Positions 57,330-64,000 of a DNA stretch of 64,000 nucleotides are shown piece after piece. The stretch spans positions 372,001 through 436,000 of the forward strand of contig NZ_MNPU01000001.1 of NCBI RefSeq assembly GCF_001983165.1, written 5' to 3'. Each line of letters begins with the position of its first letter. The stretch's first letter is position 1. Source of the DNA: Pseudomonas gessardii. GTDB lineage: Bacteria; Pseudomonadota; Gammaproteobacteria; Pseudomonadales; Pseudomonadaceae. Made by a program: the position numbers and the translations under genes. Under the pieces are notes generated by a model. It saw only the letters and a program-made list of their open reading frames with translations. It ran no database searches and was not told the DNA's origin.

Positions 57330-60300
57330 ATGCCGCAGTTCTTTATTGACCGCCCGATCTTCGCCTGGGTGGTCGCCTTGTTTATCCTGCTGGCCGGCGC
57401 CCTCGCCATCCCGCAGTTGCCCGTGGCGCAGTACCCCAACGTCGCACCGCCGAAAGTGGAAATCTATGCGGTGTACCCAGGCGCGTCGGCGCAGACCCTG
57501 GACGAAAGCGTGGTCAGCCTGATCGAGCAGGAGCTCAACGGCGCTGATCACCTGCTGTATTTTGAATCCCAGAGCAGCCTCGGTTCGGCCACCATTACCG
57601 CGACCTTCCAGCCGGGCACCAACCCGGAAATGGCCCAGGTCGACGTGCAGAACCGCCTCAAGGCGGTGGAGCCGCGCCTGCCGCAAGCCGTGACCCAGCA
57701 AGGCCTGCAGGTGGAGAAAGTGTCCGCCGGTTTCCTGTTGCTGGTGACCCTGACCTCCAATGACGGCAAGCTCGATGACGTAGCGCTCAGCGATTACCTG
57801 GCGCGCAACGTGATGAACGAGCTCAAGCGTCTGGACGGCGTGGGCAAGGCGCAGTTGTATGGCGCCGAGCGGGCGATGCGCATCTGGATCAACCCACAGA
57901 AGCTGATCGGCTTCAACCTGACCCCGGCCGATGTCAACGCCGCGATTGCGGCACAGAACGCCCAGGTCTCGGCCGGCAGCATTGGTGATTTGCCTGGCAC
58001 CCACACCCAGGAAATCACCGCGTCGATCCTGGTCAAGGGCCAGCTCTCGACCCCGGCCGAGTTTGCCGACATCGTGCTCAAGGCCAACCCGGACGGCTCC
58101 ACCGTGCGCATTGGCGATGTGGCGCGCGTCGAGATCGGCAGCCAGGAGTACCAGTTCTCCACGCGCTTGAACGGCAAGCCGTCCACTGCCATCGGCGTCC
58201 AGTTGACGCCCGGCGCCAATGCCTTGAACACCGCAACCCTGGTGCGGGCGAAGATGGACGAGCTGTCGCGCTACTTCCCGGCCAATGTCGAGTACAAGAT
58301 CCCTTACGACACCTCGCCGTTCGTCAAGGTCTCGATCACCAAGGTGATCTACACCCTGGGCGAGGCGATGCTGCTGGTGTTTGCGGTGATGTTCCTGTTC
58401 CTGCAGAACATCCGCTACACCCTGATCCCGACGCTGGTGGTGCCGATTGCGCTGATGGGCACCTTTGCCACCATGCTGTTGCTGGGCTTCTCGATCAACG
58501 TGCTGACCATGTTTGGCATGGTGCTGGCCATCGGCATCCTGGTGGACGATGCGATTGTGGTGGTGGAGAACGTCGAGCGGATCATGGTCACCGAAGGCCT
58601 GTCGCCCAAGGAGGCCACGCGTAAGGCCATGGGCCAGATTACCGGGGCAATCATCGGGATTACCCTGGTGCTGGTGGCGGTGTTCCTGCCAATGGCCTTT
58701 ATGCCAGGCTCGGTGGGGGTGATCTACCAGCAGTTCTCCCTGTCGATGGCGACCTCGATCCTGTTCTCGGCGTTTCTCGCCCTGAGCTTGACCCCGGCCC
58801 TGTGCGCCACCCTGCTCAAGCCGATTGCCAAGGGCGAGCACCATGCCAAGGGCGGGTTCTTTGGTGGGTTCAACCGCCGCTTTGAACAACTGACTGACCG
58901 CTATGAAGGCTGGGTCGCCTATGCCCTCAAGCGCAGCGGCCGTTACCTGCTGATCTACCTGGTCTTGCTGGTGGGCCTGGGGTTCCTGTTCAGCCGCCTG
59001 CCCGCCTCGTTCCTGCCGGTGGAAGACCAGGGCTACACCATCACCGATATCCAGTTGCCACCGGGCGCGAGCAAGAACCGCACGGTGCGGGTGGCCGAGC
59101 AGATCGAGGCGCACAACGCCAGCGAGCCGGGCGTTGGTGATACGACGATGATCATGGGTTTCAGCTTCTCCGGCTCCGGGCAGAACGCGGCGCTGGCGTT
59201 TACCACGCTCAAGGATTGGTCAGAACGCAGCAGCGACGATTCGGCGGCCTCGATTGCCGATCGCGCCAACATGGCCTTTACCGAGCTCAAGGATGCGATG
59301 GCCTATGCCGTGCTACCGCCGCCAGTGGATGGCCTGGGCACCTCCAGCGGCTTTGAGTTCCGCTTGCAGGACCGCGGTGGCGTGGGGCATGCCGCGTTGA
59401 TGGCGGCGCGCACCGAGCTGCTGGCGGCGGCGGAAAAAAGCCCGATCCTGGCCAATGTGCGCGAAAGCGCCCTGGCCGAGGCGCCACAAGTGCAGCTTGA
59501 GGTGGACCGCAAGCGCGCCAATGCCTTGGGCGTGTCGTTTGCCGATGTGGGCAACCTTCTGTCCTCGGCCATTGGCTCGGCCTATATCAACGACTTCCCC
59601 AACCAGGGGCGCATGCAGCGCGTGGTGGTACAGGCCGAAGGCGACCAGCGCAGCCAGGTTGAAGACTTGATGAAGATCCATGTGCGCAACAACGTCGGCA
59701 AGATGGTGCCGTTGTCGGCGTTTGTCGAAGCGCGTTGGGTCCAGGGCCCGGCGCAGTTGACCCGTTACAACGGCTACCCGGCCATTGCCATTTCCGGTGA
59801 ATCGACGCCAGGGCACAGCACCGGCGAGGCCATGGAAGAAATCCAGCGCCTGGTCAGCCAACTGCCGGCGGGCCTGGGTCAGGAATGGACCGGCCTGTCC
59901 TTGCAGGAGCGTTTGTCTGGCTCCCAGGCGCCGCTGTTGTTGATGCTGTCGCTGTTGGTGGTGTTCCTGTGCCTGGCGGCCTTGTATGAAAGCTGGTCGA
60001 TCCCCACTTCGGTGTTGCTGGTGGTGCCATTGGGCGTACTGGGCGCGGTCATGGCGGTGTCGCTGCGCGGCATGCCCAACGATGTGTTTTTCAAGGTCGG
60101 CCTGATCACGATCATCGGGCTGTCGGCGAAAAACGCGATCCTGATCATCGAGTTTGCCAAGGACCTGTATGACCAGGGCGAAGACCTGCTCGACGCGACG
60201 CTGAAGGCCGCACGCCTGCGCCTGCGACCGATCATCATGACCTCGCTGGCGTTTATCCTCGGTGTGGTGCCCTTGGCGATCGCCACCGGTGCCAGCTCGG

Positions 60301-60422
60301 CGAGCCAGCAGGCGATTGGGACCGGGGTGATCGGCGGGATGATCACCGCGACCCTGGCAGTGGTGTTTGTACCGGTGTTCTTCGTGGTCGTCATGAAGCT
60401 GGTGCGCAAACGCAAAGGTTGA
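57330..60422 (+). CDS. RND efflux transporter, MexD-like (HAE1 family)
   Basis: A 1030-aa proton-driven efflux pump. MPQFFIDRPIFAWVVALFIL starts TM1. The Asp pair is in ILVDDAIVVVENVERIM near residue 405, and the TM10 Lys in IGLSAKNAILIIEFAKD. Stretches such as GANALNTATLVRAKMDEL and MFGMVLAIGILVDDAIV follow MexD closely. No OprJ-like outer-membrane gene or NfxB repressor is present, so it must borrow a channel such as OpmB or OprM. A REP-like palindrome lies just downstream. Confidence 0.94.
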   Translation: MPQFFIDRPIFAWVVALFILLAGALAIPQLPVAQYPNVAPPKVEIYAVYPGASAQTLDESVVSLIEQELNGADHLLYFESQSSLGSATITATFQPGTNPEMAQVDVQNRLKAVEPRLPQAVTQQGLQVEKVSAGFLLLVTLTSNDGKLDDVALSDYLARNVMNELKRLDGVGKAQLYGAERAMRIWINPQKLIGFNLTPADVNAAIAAQNAQVSAGSIGDLPGTHTQEITASILVKGQLSTPAEFADIVLKANPDGSTVRIGDVARVEIGSQEYQFSTRLNGKPSTAIGVQLTPGANALNTATLVRAKMDELSRYFPANVEYKIPYDTSPFVKVSITKVIYTLGEAMLLVFAVMFLFLQNIRYTLIPTLVVPIALMGTFATMLLLGFSINVLTMFGMVLAIGILVDDAIVVVENVERIMVTEGLSPKEATRKAMGQITGAIIGITLVLVAVFLPMAFMPGSVGVIYQQFSLSMATSILFSAFLALSLTPALCATLLKPIAKGEHHAKGGFFGGFNRRFEQLTDRYEGWVAYALKRSGRYLLIYLVLLVGLGFLFSRLPASFLPVEDQGYTITDIQLPPGASKNRTVRVAEQIEAHNASEPGVGDTTMIMGFSFSGSGQNAALAFTTLKDWSERSSDDSAASIADRANMAFTELKDAMAYAVLPPPVDGLGTSSGFEFRLQDRGGVGHAALMAARTELLAAAEKSPILANVRESALAEAPQVQLEVDRKRANALGVSFADVGNLLSSAIGSAYINDFPNQGRMQRVVVQAEGDQRSQVEDLMKIHVRNNVGKMVPLSAFVEARWVQGPAQLTRYNGYPAIAISGESTPGHSTGEAMEEIQRLVSQLPAGLGQEWTGLSLQERLSGSQAPLLLMLSLLVVFLCLAALYESWSIPTSVLLVVPLGVLGAVMAVSLRGMPNDVFFKVGLITIIGLSAKNAILIIEFAKDLYDQGEDLLDATLKAARLRLRPIIMTSLAFILGVVPLAIATGASSASQQAIGTGVIGGMITATLAVVFVPVFFVVVMKLVRKRKG

Positions 60423-60430
60423 TCAGCCCC

Positions 60431-60460
60431 CTGTAGGCGCCGGCAAGCCGGCGCCTACAG
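60431..60460. repeat. REP-like perfect palindrome (CTGTAGGCGCCGGC type)
   Basis: 30-bp palindrome, arms CTGTAGGCGCCGGC and GCCGGCGCCTACAG around AA, 8 nt after the MexD-like stop. It is a different REP class from the GTGGGAG copies elsewhere in the window. Confidence 0.85.
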
Positions 60461-60503
60461 AAATAGGCTATGGTGCTCACTTATCCTGTGTTTGTGAGCC
60501 CCC

Positions 60504-61145
60504 ATGCCCTTTCTCGCCCGCACCCACCCTCGCCTGTCCGCCGCTGCCGTCCTTGGCCTGGCGATAGGCATCCTCGCCCCCTTCGACGCCCTCCTCACCC
60601 AAGTCCTGATCGGCTGGAACGCCGGGGTCTGGACCTACCTGGTGCTAATGCTGCGCCTGACCATCCGGGCCAAGGCCGAGGACGTCAAGCGCATCGCCGA
60701 GGTCGAGGATGAAAACGCCGGCCTGGTGTTGTTCATGGTGTGCATTGCCGCGATTGCCAGCCTGGTGGCTATTGCCGTTGGCCTAGCCGGCAACAAGGAC
60801 CTGGGCACTGCCGAGCGCTTGCTGCATTACGGTTTTACCGGGGTGACCGTGATGGGTTCGTGGCTGCTGATCGGGGTGATTTTCAGCGTGCATTATGCCC
60901 GCCTCTATTACACCTGGGAGGGCAAGGAGCCGGCATTGCGCTTTGCCGAAGGGTTGCTGACCCCCAACTACTGGGACTTCCTGTACTTCTCCTTCACCAT
61001 CGGCGTCGCCGTGCAGACCTCGGATGTCGGTGTGGCTACCCGGGCCATGCGCAAGGTGGTGTTGGGGCAGTCGTTGATCGGGTTTCTGTTCAATACGGCG
61101 ATACTGGGGTTCTCGATCAATATTGCAGCGGGGTTGTTCGGTTAG
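60504..61145 (+). CDS. DUF1345 family membrane protein
   Basis: A 213-aa inner-membrane protein with about five helices (for example [39 protein letters not shown]). The family segment [20 protein letters not shown] is followed by GVAVQTSDV and an ending [17 protein letters not shown]. It matches DUF1345 (PF07077), whose function is unknown; the conserved pore-like helix recalls small ion channels, but that is only a resemblance. It appears monocistronic. Confidence 0.88.
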   Translation: MPFLARTHPRLSAAAVLGLAIGILAPFDALLTQVLIGWNAGVWTYLVLMLRLTIRAKAEDVKRIAEVEDENAGLVLFMVCIAAIASLVAIAVGLAGNKDLGTAERLLHYGFTGVTVMGSWLLIGVIFSVHYARLYYTWEGKEPALRFAEGLLTPNYWDFLYFSFTIGVAVQTSDVGVATRAMRKVVLGQSLIGFLFNTAILGFSINIAAGLFG

Positions 61146-61182
61146 CCTAAGTGCCAAAAAGTCTTAAAACCAGTCAGCTTAG

Positions 61183-61200
61183 ACTGTCATTCCTGACAGT
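61183..61200. promoter_or_regulatory. CTGT-N8-ACAG palindrome, distal copy before the 153-aa orphan
   Basis: ACTGTCATTCCTGACAGT, an 18-bp inverted repeat with a 4-nt centre, 195 nt before the ATG at 61396. Same half-site and spacing as the other copies. It lies in the gap after the DUF1345 gene. Confidence 0.6.
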
Positions 61201-61287
61201 AGAAAAACCTTTGAAAAGGCGTCTAATGATATCGAGCCAGGTTTGGGGGCCGGTTCCAGGACATTCATAAGTCACTCCCTTCGTCCC

Positions 61288-61303
61288 CTGTTAGTTTTGA
61301 CAG
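61288..61303. promoter_or_regulatory. CTGT-N8-ACAG motif, proximal copy before the 153-aa orphan
   Basis: CTGTTAGTTTTGACAG, 92 nt before the ATG. The right half TTTTGACAG is exact; the left half has T for C at one position, the same variant as the lipoprotein copy at 31692. The two sites before this gene are 104-105 bp apart, about ten helical turns. Confidence 0.55.
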
Positions 61304-61395
61304 TTTACAGCCCAGGCCTACTGCTATTTCATGACTCGAACAGAGCCGTCGAAACCTCTGTGACTCGCACAATCATCAGCGATGGAGAAGCGATC

Positions 61396-61857
61396 ATGAC
61401 CGTACCCGCGCAACAGTTGTCCCCTGAGCAAAAAAAGTTGCTGTACCCCAAGCCCCTTACTGCAACAGGCACATTCAACGCAACTATCGATGCAATACCG
61501 GTCCACTTTCAGACCTTGACCCTGGTGCATGACCGTGAAGCGGCCATCTACCGCCTTGTAGCACGACATGCTGATCACGCAGTCACGGTGAAAAAAATCA
61601 CGATTGAACTGCCCGATATCATTCGCGAGGCGCAGGTCATAGACCTGAGTAAGTGGCAGTCCAATAAGGTCAATGTCTGGTATGCCGTCAAGTCCCCTAC
61701 GATTCATTACGTCGTGCGATGCTCCACGGGTACTTTGATCATTACTGGCTTGGAGGGCGGCATCATCAAAATCAGCGGCACGCTGGATGGCACCACCGAT
61801 GAAGATGTCAACGGGAACACCCACACACTAGAAGTCAATTTCGACGTAACCAGTTGA
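61396..61857 (+). CDS. Orphan hypothetical protein, 153 aa, beta-rich
   Basis: Starts MTVPAQQLSPEQKKLLYPKP, with GGAG 8 nt upstream of the ATG. There is no signal peptide. The sequence alternates short strands (ATGTFNATIDAIPVHFQTL, KVNVWYAVKSPTIHYVV, LEVNFDVTS) and contains a Gly-rich turn TGLEGGIIKISGTLDG, so a beta-sandwich fold is likely. It is preceded by two copies of the CTGT-N8-ACAG motif. A longer frame to 61243 lacks a ribosome site. No family recognised. Confidence 0.75.
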   Translation: MTVPAQQLSPEQKKLLYPKPLTATGTFNATIDAIPVHFQTLTLVHDREAAIYRLVARHADHAVTVKKITIELPDIIREAQVIDLSKWQSNKVNVWYAVKSPTIHYVVRCSTGTLIITGLEGGIIKISGTLDGTTDEDVNGNTHTLEVNFDVTS

Positions 61858-61873
61858 TCGCTTATGCAAGAGC

Positions 61874-61906
61874 AAAAAAAACGCCCGTATCTTTCGATAC
61901 GGGCGT
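61874..61906 (-). terminator. Rho-independent terminator of the autotransporter gene
   Basis: Perfect 11-bp stem ACGCCCGTATC / GATACGGGCGT with a 4-nt loop, followed on the minus strand by a run of eight T. It lies 18 nt past the autotransporter stop and also just after the 153-aa orphan stop. Confidence 0.92.
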
Positions 61907-61923
61907 TCATAAGCGTCAAGTCT

Positions 61924-64000
61924 TTACCAACTGTAGCGCACACCTACGTTGGCGCCCCATGGCTGCTCGACCTTGCCGCCGCTGCTGTGCTCAAGGTCGG
62001 CGTGCAGTTGCAGGTTTTGCGACAATTTAACCGCAACGCCCGCACCAAACTCAGCGCGTGAACCCGACAGGTCGTTGTTGAACACATTGTTGTTGACCTT
62101 GACCTTATTGTTATTGGCAAACTCATGCACCATCGCCGCCCGCAGGTAGGGCTGGACCACGCTGCCACTGTCGAGCTGGATGTCACGCCCCACCGTCGCA
62201 CCGGCCTTGGCCATGATCGAACGGGTGCGCTCGCCATCGGCGTGCAGGCCATTGTCCAGGTTGTAGTTGGCGCCCTGGATCACCACGGTGGACAGTTGCG
62301 CATATGGCTCGACAAAAAAACCGTCGTCCAGCTTGATATTGCGGCCGAACTCCGCCGACAGACCGCCACCCGTGTTGGCGTACTTGCCCTTGGATTTGGT
62401 GCCGTCACTCAAGCCGACCTTGGACTCGTTATGGAAACGGTTGAGCTTGGCCACGGCGTCGAAATACAGACCGCTCTCTTCATCCAGCCAGGTTGCATAA
62501 GCACCCACGTAGTAGCTCTTCACCGTGCCTGACGTACCGCGCTTGAGGTTCAGGTCCGACGTACTATGGCCGGCCATCACACCCACCAGCCACTGGCTGT
62601 CGGCCAACGGTGTATCAGCCCCCAGGGTAAAGCCCTGCTGGCTCTGGTTGTAGCCAACCCCGGTGCTCTCGGCCACCTTGTACTTGTTGCCATAACCACG
62701 CATCCACACACCTGCCTGGCCAGGCTCGAAACGCAACTCGCCCATGCGCGTACGCAGAGAGGTCGCCTCGCCGTACCAAACAGTGGGGGCGGTATTGAAC
62801 AGTGCCATGACCGAGCGAGTCGCCGGGCTGATCACGCGATTGTTCGGGTCGAGAAACCAGTCGGTGCCCTCCTTTTTCAGACCATAGGAATAGGCACCCA
62901 CGTCGACAACATCGCCCACCAGTGAGAACTGCGCGTCGCCCCCGCCGGTATGCACGATACGAATCTCTTCGGGGCTAACCGGCTCCACACCGCTGGCTTC
63001 GAGCAACAGGCTGTGATTACCGTTGGCCTCGCCGCTGATATTCAGGAAGTCCGTCATGCCGTTGGCAAAATCGGTGCCCATGACGAAGGTGCCGTTGCCG
63101 TCGAGGCTGTCCAGGTCCAACTGATAGAACGCATCGGTATGACCGAATATCACCGTACCGTCCACCAGGTTCAAGGCACCCACCTGGCTGTCGGCGGTCA
63201 ACTCCCAGTACGACCCGTTGCCTACGTTCAAGCTGGTGACATTCTGCAGTTGGCCTTTGAGCCCGGAGCTGTTTTCCAGGTTCAAACGCGCCGTGCTGCC
63301 ATCTTCGACAATGACGTCGCCTTTCAACTGGCTGCTATCGACATTCATGTTCGCCTGGGCACCGCCGTTGACTTCCAGCAGCACGCCATTGCCACCGGTC
63401 AGGGTTGAGCCATTGCGCACGTCGATTTCAACTTCCATCTCCTCGCCAGGGTAACCTTCGACGACAATGGCCGAGCCGCTGCGCCCTTCGACGCTGGAGT
63501 TATTCAGCACCAGTTTGCCGGCACTGCTGTTGCCAACGTCGTTGGTAAACAACACGCCACTCTTTGCGCCAATGATGCTGCTCTGGCTGGCCGTCGCCGT
63601 TGCACCGTCGAGCCACACGCCATAACTATCGGTGCCGGTGCCTTCAACCACGGTGTTCTGGTTGAAGTGCAACTCAGCATTGCCGCTGGCTATTGCCCCG
63701 CTCTTTTCCCCCCGAATGATGCTATTGAACACCTGGGCGATGCCGCCCTTGCCGGAATTGAAACTCTGGAACGCCTGCAGACCGAAAGTTGTGTTGCTGG
63801 TGATGGCACTGTTGCGAATGATGGCCGTGCTGTCATCCAGGCGCACCGCCCCCCATATCGAGTGGTTGGATTCAACAGTGGCACCGTCAACGTTGACGGT
63901 GGAGCCCTGCGTCGCACGGATATCTTCGATCCGGCTGCCGGCATTGACATTCAACGTCGAGTCGTTGGCCAGGATATGTCCGGCATGAGCGCCATTGACG
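61924..64000 (-). CDS. Autotransporter (type V) adhesin, C-terminal part, 5' end off the right edge
   Basis: About 690 C-terminal codons are present and the frame is open at the right edge. The visible passenger has short parallel-beta-helix repeats (for example NSAITSNTTFGLQAF, GNAELHFNQNTVVEG, NSSVEGRSGSAIVVEG) typical of pertactin-like proteins. A pertactin-like linker follows (VGALNLVDGTVIFG, GTFVMGTDFANGMTDFLNIS). The last 280 residues are a 12-strand barrel with RMGELRFEPGQAGVWMRGYG and the outer-membrane C-terminal signature NVGVRYSW. It is likely a surface adhesin or protease-free passenger; no catalytic motif is seen in this part. Confidence 0.9.
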   Translation of the reverse strand, partial: VNGAHAGHILANDSTLNVNAGSRIEDIRATQGSTVNVDGATVESNHSIWGAVRLDDSTAIIRNSAITSNTTFGLQAFQSFNSGKGGIAQVFNSIIRGEKSGAIASGNAELHFNQNTVVEGTGTDSYGVWLDGATATASQSSIIGAKSGVLFTNDVGNSSAGKLVLNNSSVEGRSGSAIVVEGYPGEEMEVEIDVRNGSTLTGGNGVLLEVNGGAQANMNVDSSQLKGDVIVEDGSTARLNLENSSGLKGQLQNVTSLNVGNGSYWELTADSQVGALNLVDGTVIFGHTDAFYQLDLDSLDGNGTFVMGTDFANGMTDFLNISGEANGNHSLLLEASGVEPVSPEEIRIVHTGGGDAQFSLVGDVVDVGAYSYGLKKEGTDWFLDPNNRVISPATRSVMALFNTAPTVWYGEATSLRTRMGELRFEPGQAGVWMRGYGNKYKVAESTGVGYNQSQQGFTLGADTPLADSQWLVGVMAGHSTSDLNLKRGTSGTVKSYYVGAYATWLDEESGLYFDAVAKLNRFHNESKVGLSDGTKSKGKYANTGGGLSAEFGRNIKLDDGFFVEPYAQLSTVVIQGANYNLDNGLHADGERTRSIMAKAGATVGRDIQLDSGSVVQPYLRAAMVHEFANNNKVKVNNNVFNNDLSGSRAEFGAGVAVKLSQNLQLHADLEHSSGGKVEQPWGANVGVRYSW

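Overview
The window is GC-rich chromosomal DNA whose gene set and synteny point to a Pseudomonas of the P. fluorescens group: a GlgE-type alpha-glucan cluster, a complete mannitol/arabitol (mtl) operon with a 490-residue polyol dehydrogenase, a muxABC-opmB type RND operon, a MucR-like MHYT-GGDEF-EAL protein, DUF1652, and GTGGGAG-type REP/REPIN palindromes between genes. No rRNA, tRNA, IS element, prophage or CRISPR array was seen.

Layout. 1-7.2 kb (minus): glgB (3' end off the left edge), a treS-maltokinase fusion and glgE, which together convert trehalose to alpha-glucan through maltose and maltose-1-phosphate. 7.4-12.1 kb (plus): a small proline-rich ORF, an orphan of 205 aa, ccoG, a MocR-type regulator and another orphan. 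12.1-15.1 kb (minus): an SDR and a MucR-like c-di-GMP protein. 15.3-24.2 kb (minus): muxA-muxB-muxC-opmB with 4-nt overlaps. 24.5-26.4 kb: tpx and a glycosyltransferase. 26.5-41.0 kb: the mannitol region, mtlR ... mtlE-F-G-K-D-xylB-mtlZ, followed by convergent aqpZ; REPINs lie in the mtlE/mtlF and mtlD/xylB gaps. Two accessory genes, a 1257-aa Ig-like repeat protein and a small lipoprotein with a peritrophin-like cysteine pattern, sit between mtlR and mtlE. 41.2-43.0 kb: a secreted HAF-repeat protein plus a small AT-rich secreted protein. 43.1-46.3 kb: DUF1652, ecotin, a threonine dehydratase with a complete Ile/Thr attenuator, and a ParD-like/methionine aminopeptidase pair. 46.3-50.0 kb: a CorA-like channel, a RimK-like ATP-grasp ligase and a divergent GNAT-C39 protein. 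50.0-53.8 kb: sfnG, a TSUP transporter, nudC and a dienoyl-CoA isomerase-like crotonase. 53.9-60.4 kb: a two-component system divergent from a MexCD-like pump that lacks an outer-membrane gene. 60.5-64 kb: DUF1345, an orphan, and the C-terminal part of an autotransporter.

The most interesting new pattern is a palindrome of form CTGT-N8-ACAG (core CTGTCA-N4-TGACAG). I found five copies, all intergenic, and each lies upstream of one of the accessory genes: the Ig-like repeat protein, the peritrophin-like lipoprotein, the HAF-repeat protein and the 153-aa orphan (which has two copies). This suggests a dispersed regulon of extracellular or accessory proteins under one unknown regulator. Other points of note are the threonine dehydratase attenuator, an 11-bp-phased operator array before the ParD-like/MetAP pair, and the ATP-grasp/GNAT-C39 locus.
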